This document shows positions 26,263 through 34,388 of a DNA stretch of 64,000 nucleotides, piece after piece (the first letter of the stretch is position 1; each line of letters opens with the position of its first letter). The DNA is taken from the NCBI RefSeq assembly GCF_900155585.1, contig NZ_LT707416.1, positions 1-64,000 of the forward strand. The letters run 5' to 3'. Origin of the DNA: Aedoeadaptatus urinae. GTDB lineage: Bacteria > Bacillota > Clostridia > Tissierellales > Peptoniphilaceae. Below the pieces are notes generated by a model. The model did not search any database and was not told where the DNA came from. It saw nothing but the letters and a program-made list of their open reading frames with translations. The position numbers and the translations under genes were made by a program.

Positions 26263-28523
26263 TGAAAAACCCCATTCATCGACGAATACCTCGGCTGTTT
26301 TTTAAAAAGCCCGGCACCTATTTGCCTCTGTTTTTCATCTCACTTCTCACCGTGGCATTCATCTCGTCCTTTTTCATCAGCCAAAATTCCATTAAGCCCA
26401 TTTATTACCGGGGCCTTCGGGAAAACAAGGTGGAGGACGGTCAATTTCTTATGGCGGATCCTTTAACAAAAGAGGCGAAGGAGGCCATAGAGAAAAGGGA
26501 TTTGGATCTCGCGGAAAATTTTTACAAGGACGTCAGCTTCCGCATCCCCGGCGATGACGATTCCCGGGGAAAAATACTTCGTACCTTCGTCAATCGGGAC
26601 AAGATCAATACCGCCGCCATTCACGCCGGCCGTCTGCCGGAAAAGAAAAATGAGGTGGCCATCGCAGCCAACTTGGCCAAAGCGAGCGAGCTTAAGGTCG
26701 GCGACCGGCTCATCCTCGACGGCGACGATTATGTGATTACGGCCCTGGTGACCACGCCGGATTACTCCACCATTTTAAAAACCCAAGGAGATCTGGCCAT
26801 GGACACGAAGCATTTTTCCGTGGCCTTCGTGACGAAAGAGGCCTTCGATTCCCTGAAGGAAAAAACTAATTACCTCTACGCCTACAGAAATCACACTCGC
26901 CTGTCGGAGGATGCGGCGCGAGACAAATTCGAAGACATTCTCTCCGATGCACAAAGCTCGGGTCCCCTTCTCGGCGCCACCACCACTTACGACAATCGCT
27001 GCATCCAATACTTTATCGACGACATGGGCGGCGATGTACCGATGATGGTGATCACCATGGTGCTTCTGTTTATTTCCCTGGGCTTTATCAGCGCCCTGCA
27101 AACCCGAGGTCTGTTGCGGGAAGAGGCGCCGGTGATCGGTACCCTCCTTTCCATGGGCTACGAGACGAAAGCCCTGATACGCCACTACAGCCTGGTCCCC
27201 ACCTGCCTCACGATTTTCGCCGGGGTGGCGGGCAATATAATCGCCTATGTGAAGGGCTACGAGCTGTACGCCGGCCTTTACTATACCTCCTATAACCTGC
27301 CGCCCTTTGTGCCCGTTCTTTCGCTGAAGGCCTTCGCCATCACCACCCTAATTCCCTTGGGCATCGTATGGCTTGTCAACCGCCTGCTTCTTATGCGCTA
27401 CTTCCGCCTGTCGCCGCTCCGCTTTTTGCGGCGGGAATTTTACCACAAAAAAAGAAAGAGCGCACCGTCTCTGGAGGGCCTTTCCCTTTTGCGCGCCGCC
27501 CGTCTGCGGATCCTGGGGGAAAACCGATTAAATATTCTCGCCCTTTTCTTCGGCATGTTCGTGGGCAATGTACTCCTTCTCTTCTCCATGGCCATGGGCC
27601 CCATGTTCGACGACTACGCGGACTCGATCAAGCGGGACATGAAGTACAGCTACACCTACATGGTGAAGGCGCCGGATCCCGACGTTGACGCCGACAAGGG
27701 CCTGAGCCTTACTATGGATTACAAAAAGGACGGCGAAAAAAGTGATCTGAATCTGCTTGGCCCGGACAAGAATACGGCCTACGACAAGGATCTGCCCACG
27801 ACCATGAAGGCCGACGAGGTGGTGATCTCTACAGGCCTCGCCAAACGGGACGACCTAAAAATCGGCGACACCATCGAAGTAAAACTTCCCGGCAAAAAGG
27901 AATACAGGAAATTAAAAATCGCCGCCGTAGCCTACGACATTCATTCCGTCCAGGCCCTAATGCCCATGGAGGCACTGAATAAATTTATCGACAAGGACGC
28001 AGGGAATTTCAATCTCTATTGGTCTCAAAAGCCCCTGCATGTGGACGACGACCGACTTCTTACCACCATCGACCGCGCAAAGATCGGCGATTACCTGGAG
28101 GCCTTTTTAGAAAATTTCGACAGTGCCCTGCTTACCACCCGTATTTTGGCCATAGTTTTCTATTTCACTCTGGTCTATACCGTAAGCAAGCTGATTTTGG
28201 AAAAATCTCAAAAGGATATTTGCTACCTGAAAATTTTCGGCTACGGAGACGGGGAAGTGGCATCCGTCTATCTCTTGGGCTTAGGTGTCGCCGTGGCGCT
28301 TTTTTATCCCCTGAGCCTGCCTCTCTTTGATCCTCTGGTGCGCTACCTCTTCGCCCTGTCCGTATCGAAGCTTTCCGTCTACATGGAGCCCCACTTCGCC
28401 GCCAAGAGCTATGTTGCGATCTACGCCTTGGACCTCGCCGTCTTTGCCGCGGCTCAGGCATTGGGACGCAGGAAGATTAAGGGCTTGAATATGGTGGAAG
28501 AATTGAAAAAAGTCAGCGGCTAA
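26256..28523 (+). CDS. FtsX/MacB-type ABC transporter permease
   Basis: 755 residues. One membrane segment near the N-terminus (YLPLFFISLLTVAFISSFF), a large extracytoplasmic domain (~residues 45-255), then a group of three segments (~255-375), a second external domain (~430-620) and a final group near 620-750, giving the duplicated FtsX-domain layout of large Gram-positive permeases. Translationally coupled: its start ATG (26256) overlaps the ATPase stop, with AGGAGG 4 nt before; a second ATG at 26262 is equally possible. Transport direction is probably outward, by family. Confidence 0.88.
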   Translation: MVMKNPIHRRIPRLFFKKPGTYLPLFFISLLTVAFISSFFISQNSIKPIYYRGLRENKVEDGQFLMADPLTKEAKEAIEKRDLDLAENFYKDVSFRIPGDDDSRGKILRTFVNRDKINTAAIHAGRLPEKKNEVAIAANLAKASELKVGDRLILDGDDYVITALVTTPDYSTILKTQGDLAMDTKHFSVAFVTKEAFDSLKEKTNYLYAYRNHTRLSEDAARDKFEDILSDAQSSGPLLGATTTYDNRCIQYFIDDMGGDVPMMVITMVLLFISLGFISALQTRGLLREEAPVIGTLLSMGYETKALIRHYSLVPTCLTIFAGVAGNIIAYVKGYELYAGLYYTSYNLPPFVPVLSLKAFAITTLIPLGIVWLVNRLLLMRYFRLSPLRFLRREFYHKKRKSAPSLEGLSLLRAARLRILGENRLNILALFFGMFVGNVLLLFSMAMGPMFDDYADSIKRDMKYSYTYMVKAPDPDVDADKGLSLTMDYKKDGEKSDLNLLGPDKNTAYDKDLPTTMKADEVVISTGLAKRDDLKIGDTIEVKLPGKKEYRKLKIAAVAYDIHSVQALMPMEALNKFIDKDAGNFNLYWSQKPLHVDDDRLLTTIDRAKIGDYLEAFLENFDSALLTTRILAIVFYFTLVYTVSKLILEKSQKDICYLKIFGYGDGEVASVYLLGLGVAVALFYPLSLPLFDPLVRYLFALSVSKLSVYMEPHFAAKSYVAIYALDLAVFAAAQALGRRKIKGLNMVEELKKVSG

Positions 28524-28538
28524 AGAGTGGTCCCCTGT

Positions 28539-28567
28539 TTGACTTTGCCCGATGAATTGATTATAAT
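28539..28567 (+). promoter_or_regulatory. Strong sigma-A-type promoter of ahpC-ahpF
   Basis: TTGACT (28539-28544), 17-bp spacer, TATAAT (28562-28567). It lies about 50 nt before the ahpC start. Confidence 0.88.
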
Positions 28568-28575
28568 TATCATTA
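28561..28575. promoter_or_regulatory. PerR/Fur-type box over the ahpC -10
   Basis: TTATAATTATCATTA matches the Bacillus PerR box consensus (TTATAAT-N-ATTATAA) at 12 of 14 defined positions and overlaps the -10 and start site. ahpC is a classic PerR target, so peroxide-responsive repression is the natural reading; a Fur-type regulator is an alternative. Confidence 0.7.
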
Positions 28576-28617
28576 GTAGGATGCAGTTTGATTTTTAGGA
28601 AATATAAGGAGAAAATT

Positions 28618-29187
28618 ATGGCTTTAATAGGAAAAACATTACCCGAGTTTAAACTCGACGCTTATAATCCGGCGAAGGACGAATTCGTAACGGTGTCCAA
28701 CGAAGACTTGAAGGGCTCTTACACCGTTCTAATCTTCTACCCCGCCGACTTTACCTTTGTTTGCCCCACGGAGCTCGAAGATATGCAGGAATCTTACGAC
28801 GAATTAAAATCCCTGGGCGCCGAAGTGTATTCGGTTTCCGTGGACACCCACTTCGTTCACAAGGCATGGCACGATCATTCCGAAGCCATCGGCAAGATCA
28901 AATACACCATGATCGGCGATTCCAATAAAGAATTGACCGGAGAACTCGGCCTCCTCGACGATTCGGGCAAGGCTCATCGCGCCACCCTGGTCATCGATCC
29001 GGACAATGTGATTCAAACCATTGAAATCAACGCCGACGGCATCGGCAGAAAAGCCAATGTCAATATTAACAAGGTCAAGGCAGCCAAATACGTCGCCGAA
29101 CACCCGGGCGAAGCTTGCCCCGCCAAGTGGGAAAGCGAAGCGGACGCCACCCTTACGCCGGGTCTGGACCTGGTAGGTAAAATCTAA
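28618..29187 (+). CDS. ahpC: Alkyl hydroperoxide reductase, peroxiredoxin subunit
   Basis: 189 residues, typical 2-Cys peroxiredoxin. Peroxidatic Cys in [14 protein letters not shown] (Cys49) and resolving Cys in GEACPAKW (Cys167). It reduces hydroperoxides and is recycled by AhpF, encoded 1 bp downstream. Start at 28618 because AAGGAG precedes it. Under the PerR-like box. Confidence 0.97.
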   Translation: MALIGKTLPEFKLDAYNPAKDEFVTVSNEDLKGSYTVLIFYPADFTFVCPTELEDMQESYDELKSLGAEVYSVSVDTHFVHKAWHDHSEAIGKIKYTMIGDSNKELTGELGLLDDSGKAHRATLVIDPDNVIQTIEINADGIGRKANVNINKVKAAKYVAEHPGEACPAKWESEADATLTPGLDLVGKI

Positions 29188-29188
29188 T

Positions 29189-30724
29189 ATGTTAGATACA
29201 AATCTAAAAAACCAGTTGGCCCAATACTTTGACCTCTTGAAAACGGAGGTCACTATTGGGCTTTCTGCTCATCATGACGACGAAAATTGCAAAAAGGTTC
29301 GGGCTTTTGTCGAAGAAGTGGCGGCCTTGTCGGACAAGATCATCTTGGTGGAGAAGGAACTGAGCTACAGCCCTTCCTTCGAAATTAAGGGAAGCTTCGA
29401 TCACGGCCGGATCGTCTTCGCCGGCCTTCCCTTGGGCCACGAGTTCGCCTCCTTCGCCCTGGCCATGCTCCAGGCAGGCGGCGTGGCACCGAAAATAGAC
29501 GACGCCGACAAGAAGCGAATCCAAGGCCTGGCGCCGGCGGATTTCGAAACCGTCGTGTCCCTTTCTTGCCACAACTGCCCCGACGTGGTTCAGGCCTTAA
29601 ACATTATGGCCATCCTCAATCCGAAGGTCAACCACACCATGATCGACGGCGGCAGCTTCCAAGACCTGGCCGAATCCAGAGACGTTCTCGCCGTGCCCGC
29701 CATTTTTAAGGACGGAGACTTTTTCGAAGGGGGCAAGCAATCCCTTTCGAGCCTCTTGACGAAGCTGGGCAGCAAGGTAGACAAGGGCGAATTTAAGGAC
29801 AAGCCCCTCTTCGATACCCTGATCGTCGGCGGCGGCCCGGCAGCGGCTACAGCCGCCATCTACGCCGCGAGAAAGGGCATTAAAACCGGCCTCGTCGCCG
29901 GAGAGTTCGGCGGCCAGGTGAAAGAAACCCTGGCCATCGAAAATATTCCCGGCTTTAAATACACGGAAGGCCCCGACTTTATGGACCAAATGCAGGCCCA
30001 GGTCGCATCCTTGGATGTGGACATCATGACCGGCGTCCTCGCCGAAGGCATGGAAGCCCCGGGCGACAAGGTGGAAGTCAGCTTGGATAACGGCGCCAAG
30101 CTTTTTGCCAAGACCCTGATCATTGCCACCGGCGCCCGCTGGCGACTCATCGGCATTCCCGGCGAAACGGAATTCAGAAACAAAGGCGTCGCCTATTGTA
30201 CCCACTGTGACGGTCCCCTCTACAAGGGGAAAAATGTGGCCGTCATCGGCGGCGGCAACTCCGGCATCGAGGCGGCCATCGACCTCGCCGGCCTCGCCAA
30301 GCACGTCACCGTCTTGGAATTTTTACCGGACCTCAAGGCGGACGACGCCCTGCTGAAGAAATTAAAGACCCTTTCCAATGTAAAGGTCATTACCAATGCT
30401 CAAACCACGGGCCTTTACGGCGACGGCAAGGTGGAAAAGCTCGCCTACACGGACAGGATCAGCGGAGATGAAGCGGAGATCGCCATTTCCGGCTGCTTTA
30501 TCCAAGTGGGTCTGGTGCCCAATACGGAGTGGTTGAAGGATTCGGGCATCGAGCTTTCCGACAGAGGCGAAATCCTCACGGCAGGAGACGGATCGACCAA
30601 TTTGGAAAGAATTTTCGCCGCAGGCGACGTTTCGGACACCCTCTTTAAGCAAATCGTCATCGCCGCCGGAAGCGGCGCCACCGCCGCCCTCGGCGCCTAC
30701 AACTACCTTATGGTCAATGAGTAA
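29189..30724 (+). CDS. ahpF: Alkyl hydroperoxide reductase, flavoprotein subunit
   Basis: 511 residues, the full AhpF length. The N-terminal double thioredoxin-fold domain has its CxxC as SCHNCPDV (Cys127/Cys130). The C-terminal thioredoxin-reductase part has the FAD motif LIVGGGPAAATAAIYAARKG, the redox-active CTHCDG (~336-339), the NAD(P)H motif AVIGGGNSGIEAAIDLAG and the FAD end motif IFAAGDVSDT. It passes electrons from NADH to AhpC. Essentially no spacing from ahpC. Confidence 0.96.
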   Translation: MLDTNLKNQLAQYFDLLKTEVTIGLSAHHDDENCKKVRAFVEEVAALSDKIILVEKELSYSPSFEIKGSFDHGRIVFAGLPLGHEFASFALAMLQAGGVAPKIDDADKKRIQGLAPADFETVVSLSCHNCPDVVQALNIMAILNPKVNHTMIDGGSFQDLAESRDVLAVPAIFKDGDFFEGGKQSLSSLLTKLGSKVDKGEFKDKPLFDTLIVGGGPAAATAAIYAARKGIKTGLVAGEFGGQVKETLAIENIPGFKYTEGPDFMDQMQAQVASLDVDIMTGVLAEGMEAPGDKVEVSLDNGAKLFAKTLIIATGARWRLIGIPGETEFRNKGVAYCTHCDGPLYKGKNVAVIGGGNSGIEAAIDLAGLAKHVTVLEFLPDLKADDALLKKLKTLSNVKVITNAQTTGLYGDGKVEKLAYTDRISGDEAEIAISGCFIQVGLVPNTEWLKDSGIELSDRGEILTAGDGSTNLERIFAAGDVSDTLFKQIVIAAGSGATAALGAYNYLMVNE

Positions 30725-30733
30725 AATAGAAAA

Positions 30734-30802
30734 GGTTCTATATTAACCATTGGAGAGCTCGGTGAAAGCCGGGCTCCTTTTTTTGTGCGCTTTCGCATGA
30801 AA
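30734..30802 (+). repeat. Hairpin repeat element, copy 1
   Basis: About 68 bp sharing most positions with 55134-55201. It starts GGTTCTATATTAACCAT, then a hairpin GAGCTCGG / CCGGGCTC with loop TGAAAG, a T-run, and GTGCGCTTT(C)GCATGAAA. Differences between the copies inside the stem preserve pairing. The T-run makes it a working terminator for ahpCF. The GGTTCTAT-TYAA start resembles what I recall of ISL3-family insertion sequence ends, so a remnant or MITE is possible. Confidence 0.65.
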
Positions 30803-30867
30803 CTATCCATTGAGGACTTACTCCCCATGTGGAAGTAATCACTCATCTTAAAAAATAATATTTAAAT

Positions 30868-30910
30868 AAGACTTTAAGGGCTTGACATGACTCCTAAAGT
30901 CTTATTTTTA
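30868..30910 (+). terminator. Long hairpin AAGACTTTA(A)GG ... CCTAAAGTCTT
   Basis: Arms 30868-30879 and 30893-30903 pair over 11 bp with one bulge and are followed by ATTTTTATT. It lies in the AT-rich patch with no gene directly before it; it may be a leftover terminator of a lost gene. The rest of 30803-31006 shows no gene. Confidence 0.55.
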
Positions 30911-31006
30911 TTATTAATTATATTTTTGGATATCTTAGTTTAAGTCAGATCCATAATATTGCGTAAAATTTACTAGCACAATATTTTGGGCTTGACTAAT
31001 TGATAG

Positions 31007-31015
31007 TGATATAAT
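31007..31015 (+). promoter_or_regulatory. Extended -10 promoter of the VanZ-like gene
   Basis: TGATATAAT is a perfect extended -10, 30 nt before the start codon. A TTGACT at 30992 is too close (12 bp) to serve as a normal -35. Confidence 0.5.
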
Positions 31016-31044
31016 GTTTTCATAAAATAGAGGAGGATATCTGA

Positions 31045-31683
31045 ATGGATTGGGATTTTGTTTTTAGTCACGCAATAAGTGGCTATATACCTACTGTTTT
31101 AATATTAACATTATATTTTATAGTCTTAAAAATATATGGAAACAATCAATATAAAGAACGTATAATTTTGACTTTTGTATTTTCATTTTATCTTGTTGGA
31201 GTTTTAACTACAACTGGTATTTGCTTGAAACCTAATTATTCTCCGACATTTTCGTTCATACCATTTATAGATATGATTAGAGGCCCCAAAGATACAATTT
31301 TAAATATAATTTTGTTTCTTCCTTTAGGATTTTTCCTACCTCTACTTTATAAGGAATATAATTGTTTATCTAAAGTTTTACTCATTGGATTTTTATTTTC
31401 ATTGTCCATAGAAGTTATTCAAATGTTTGGTTTTGGAAGAACAGATGTAAATGATTTAATTACAAATACAGTTGGATCAGGTTTAGGATACGGTGTATAC
31501 AAATTATTTAATGGATTTATTTCTAATTCACTAATTAAAAAATCCAAAGCAAAGTTTAAATATAGCTATTATGAACCCATAATTCTATGGGTAATCATTA
31601 TACTAATTATGCTAACTATTCAGATTTACATCTATAACATCTTTTTCGCAATTAATATAAATGGTGAAATTCATAAATGGTGA
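31045..31683 (+). CDS. VanZ-like membrane protein
   Basis: 212 residues with five hydrophobic segments. The VanZ core is clear: FIPFIDMIRGPKDTILNIIL, LPLGFFLPLLYKEY, FSLSIEVIQMFGFGRTDVND and a LITNTVGSGLGYG end. VanZ confers low-level teicoplanin resistance in Enterococcus; most VanZ-like proteins have unknown roles in envelope glycolipid handling. AGAGGAGG precedes the ATG. The gene is far more AT-rich than the backbone, which suggests recent transfer. Resistance should not be assumed. Confidence 0.88.
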   Translation: MDWDFVFSHAISGYIPTVLILTLYFIVLKIYGNNQYKERIILTFVFSFYLVGVLTTTGICLKPNYSPTFSFIPFIDMIRGPKDTILNIILFLPLGFFLPLLYKEYNCLSKVLLIGFLFSLSIEVIQMFGFGRTDVNDLITNTVGSGLGYGVYKLFNGFISNSLIKKSKAKFKYSYYEPIILWVIIILIMLTIQIYIYNIFFAININGEIHKW

Positions 31684-31771
31684 TATTTTATTTTTATGGT
31701 AGGTTGTAAAATTAATTCACTATGAAAAATCAAAAAAGAAAATAGTAAAAAATAATGAAGTAATCTGTCTA

Positions 31772-32287
31772 ATGCTAATAGTAGGCATTGTTTGGTATTT
31801 TTCATTATTTATGTATAATGATAACATCAACAAACGATTTGAAAGTTATAAGCCGCTAATGTTTAAAGTTGAGGACTTTGAAGGGCTGATTTGTACAAAG
31901 TATGAATTTCCTTCAGATAAAGATCAAATGCTCACTGGCTCACTATATAGTGTAGGAGATAATCAGAAAAGGATCATTATTATCGCACATGGTTTTGGCG
32001 ACGGTGGTCATAATTCATATTTGGATTGTATAAACTATTTTGTCCATAATGGATACTATGTATTTACTTATGACGCTACTGGCAATGACGAAAGCGAGGG
32101 CGGAGGATTTCTACAAGGAGTGATTGATTTAGATTATGCTTTATCATTTGTTGAAGATAGCGGAAACTTCCAAAATTTACCGATTGGTTTGTTTGAATAT
32201 AGTTGGGGTGCTTATGGTGATTGCAGTGTTCTTACATATCATGGAGAGTTAAAGCCTTTTTCTCCTCGCAGCCGATTCGCCCCATGA
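31772..32287 (+). pseudogene. Truncated alpha/beta hydrolase (secreted esterase type)
   Basis: The frame encodes a membrane anchor (LMLIVGIVWYFSLFMYN), then the first half of an alpha/beta hydrolase: IIIIAHGFGDGGHNSYLD (oxyanion region) and a nucleophile elbow reading FEYSWGAYG where G-x-S-x-G is expected, so the first Gly is Glu. The protein stops about 15 residues later, where the sequence changes to GC-normal DNA, losing the Asp and His of the triad. Upstream, an ATG at 31722 meets a stop after 7 codons while the neighbouring frame continues (KSKKKIVKNNEVICLM), which suggests a one-base shift in an A-run. No ribosome site precedes either start. I read it as decayed. Confidence 0.75.
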
Positions 32288-32312
32288 AAAAAAGCCCCCG
32301 CAGGGGCTTTTT
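32287..32312. terminator. Bidirectional terminator AGCCCC-CGCA-GGGGCT
   Basis: Six-base arms flanked by an A-run on the left and T-run on the right. On the minus strand it terminates the pyrF-pyrE-DUF1232 operon. Confidence 0.85.
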
Positions 32313-32334
32313 CCTTCGTCTCTTGCTTAAAAAT

Positions 32335-32838
32335 CTATTCGTCGTAGTCGATGACCTGATAGCCTTCGAGATCCGGCGCCTCTTCCATGGTCGCTCCGTA
32401 GGTTTCCTCTCCGTAAAGATCGGAAGCCTCTTCATATAAATCGGAGCCGGCGGCCATGGGCCCTTCCTCGCCGCGCCAGGCTTCGTAGGCCTTGATCTCT
32501 CCGTCGAGCTTCTTAAACACATACATTAACACGCCCACGTCGTCGGCAAAGCCCAGGCCAAAGAGAAAATCCGGCAGCAGATCCATGGGATTCACCAGAT
32601 ACATGAGCCCGGCCACGATGAGAAAGAGGTTTCGTTTCTTCAGACCCCGGTAGCGCCCGGTGACCGTATCCTTCGCCAGCTTCCACAGGAGCAGGCCCTC
32701 TCTTCGCACCACGGCCAATTTGCCCTCGCCCTTTAAAAGGGAGAAGCTTTCCTTGGCGAGCTTTTCCATGCGCTCGGGATCGGAGACGATTTTCCTCGCC
32801 CTGGGCAGGTACTTAAACAGGATTTTGGCCCAATTCAT
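32335..32838 (-). CDS. DUF1232 (YkvA-type) membrane protein
   Basis: 167 residues. The DUF1232 motif is clear: NLFLIVAGLMYLVNPMDLLP followed by DFLFGLGFADDVGVL, residues ~88-122, with one or two short hydrophobic segments. The C-terminus is an acidic, Tyr-rich tail of about 40 residues (EEASDLYGEETYGATMEEAP). The function of DUF1232 proteins is unknown. Its ATG overlaps the pyrE stop (TAATG), so it is translated with the pyrimidine genes. Confidence 0.82.
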   Translation of the reverse strand: MNWAKILFKYLPRARKIVSDPERMEKLAKESFSLLKGEGKLAVVRREGLLLWKLAKDTVTGRYRGLKKRNLFLIVAGLMYLVNPMDLLPDFLFGLGFADDVGVLMYVFKKLDGEIKAYEAWRGEEGPMAAGSDLYEEASDLYGEETYGATMEEAPDLEGYQVIDYDE

Positions 32839-33464
32839 TATTTATACCAGCTTTCGTCGTAGGGATCCTTGCGCCACTGATTGAGGCGGTTTTTTTCCTC
32901 TTCGCTTAAATCGCCGCGAGCCACGGCCACCTCCGCCAGCTCGGGGAAGGTGGCGAGGGAGGCGTGCTTAAAGCCCGAGGCTGCGAAATTTTCTTCCGCC
33001 GCCTTCAACTCGTAGCTGAAAATGGAAATAATGCCAACGACCTCCAGGCCTTCCGCCTCGCAGGCCTTGGCTGCGTCGATGGAGCTGCCGCCGGTGGAGA
33101 AGAGATCCTCCACCACCACGACCTTCTCCCCTTCCTTAAAGGCCCCTTCGATTCGCTTGTTCTTGCCGTGGTCCTTGGCCTTGGAACGAATGAAGCCCGA
33201 GGGCATATCCAGTATCCATGAAATGTACGAGGCGTGGGGAATGCCCGCCGTTGCCGTACCGAGGACGGCCTGAGCTTCGGGGAATTCACGCTTCACCAAA
33301 TCCGCCAGGGCCTCCTCGATCACCTTGCGCGCTTCGGGATAGGAAAGGATGAGGCGGTTGTCGCAGTAGATGGGGCTCTTGATCCCCGAGGCCCAGGTAA
33401 AGGGGGCGTTAGGGGACAGGCTTACGGCGCCGATGTCCAATAAATAGTCGCAGACGGCTTTCAT
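32838..33464 (-). CDS. pyrE: Orotate phosphoribosyltransferase
   Basis: 208 residues. It joins orotate to PRPP to give OMP. N-terminal substrate motif FTWASGIKSPIYCDNR, and the PRPP-binding motif VVVVEDLFSTGGSSIDA. Coupled to pyrF through an ATGA overlap; AGGAGG precedes the ATG. The rest of the pyrimidine pathway is not in the window and no PyrR-type attenuator is seen. Confidence 0.96.
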   Translation of the reverse strand: MKAVCDYLLDIGAVSLSPNAPFTWASGIKSPIYCDNRLILSYPEARKVIEEALADLVKREFPEAQAVLGTATAGIPHASYISWILDMPSGFIRSKAKDHGKNKRIEGAFKEGEKVVVVEDLFSTGGSSIDAAKACEAEGLEVVGIISIFSYELKAAEENFAASGFKHASLATFPELAEVAVARGDLSEEEKNRLNQWRKDPYDESWYK

Positions 33465-34174
33465 TGCGTACCTCCTAAAAATTCTTCTTTAATGGTCTTG
33501 TATGCAGCCACGGGATCCGCAGCCCGTGTAATGGGACGGCCCACGACGATATAATCCACGCCGATCTCCCGCGCCTGTGCCGGGGTGACGACCCGCTTTT
33601 GATCGCCGACGCTTTCCCCCGCCGGTCGAATCCCGGGGCATACGAGGGGGAAGGCTTGGCGAATGTGTTCCCTTAAATACTCGCCTTCCATGGCCGAGGA
33701 GACGATGCCGTCGGCACCGCCTTGAAGGGCCAGGTAGGCCAGATGATGAACCGTATCCTCCGACGTGCGATTTTCACCTAAGAGGGCGTCCTTTCTGCCG
33801 GCGTCGGAAAAGGACGTCAAGACCGTCACCGCCAAAAGAATAGGCGCATGGTCCATGTCCTTCACCGCTTCCCGGGCCCGCATAAACATTTCGCTGCCCC
33901 CCGATGCGTGGAGGGTGAGCATATCCACTCCCAAGCCCTTGAGGGAACGCACGGCTCCCGCCACGGTATTGGGAATGTCGTGAAGCTTCAAGTCCAAAAA
34001 GACCTTGTAGCCCTCCGCCTTCAGCTCCCGCACAAAGTCGGGCCCCGTGGCGTAAAACAATTCCATACCCACCTTCACGAAGGGCTTTTCTTTTTCCCCG
34101 TCGAAGCGCGCCAAAAATTCCTTGGCCACAGCCTTCGACGGAAAATCCAAGGCGACGATAACGTCTCTGTCCAT
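33461..34174 (-). CDS. pyrF: Orotidine 5'-phosphate decarboxylase
   Basis: 237 residues from the ATG at 34174, which has GGAG six nt upstream and places DRDVIVALDFPSK at the N-terminus. The catalytic Lys/Asp group is FLDLKLHDIPNTV; phosphate-binding parts are LHASGG and IVVGRPITRAADP. Group 1 (short) OMPDC. It makes UMP from OMP. First gene of pyrF-pyrE-DUF1232; a GGTATATACTA-type promoter element lies at 34221-34231 on the same strand. Confidence 0.95.
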   Translation of the reverse strand: MDRDVIVALDFPSKAVAKEFLARFDGEKEKPFVKVGMELFYATGPDFVRELKAEGYKVFLDLKLHDIPNTVAGAVRSLKGLGVDMLTLHASGGSEMFMRAREAVKDMDHAPILLAVTVLTSFSDAGRKDALLGENRTSEDTVHHLAYLALQGGADGIVSSAMEGEYLREHIRQAFPLVCPGIRPAGESVGDQKRVVTPAQAREIGVDYIVVGRPITRAADPVAAYKTIKEEFLGGTQ

Positions 34175-34351
34175 AATTTTCTCCATTCTAATCATTCCCG
34201 GCTAGTTGTTCTCTGTCAATTAGTATATACCGAAACCGAGGTTTGGAAAACCGAGAAAATTCAGAGAAAAAAACCGTCGCCTCTCGCCGATAAAATTTTA
34301 AAAATTTCCGCGCTTCCCTTTAAATTTTCCCCTTTTTTCGCAAAAAACAAT

Positions 34352-34357
34352 TATAAT
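34352..34357 (+). promoter_or_regulatory. Candidate -10 (TATAAT) of the cysteine desulfidase gene
   Basis: TATAAT lies 32 nt before the start codon in an AT-rich stretch; no good -35 is seen. The region 34196-34388 contains nothing else that I can support. Confidence 0.4.
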
Positions 34358-34388
34358 AAAAGCAACTGAAGAAAGAGAGGGGACAGTC

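Larger units (their letters stand above)
30830..32245. other. AT-rich, probably horizontally acquired patch
   Basis: Base composition falls sharply from about 30830 and recovers abruptly near 32245, where the reading frame runs into GC-normal sequence. Both genes inside use A/T-ending codons almost throughout, unlike all neighbours. One is intact (VanZ-like) and the other truncated. No integrase, transposase or direct repeat was found; the hairpin repeat lies just left. Confidence 0.65.
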
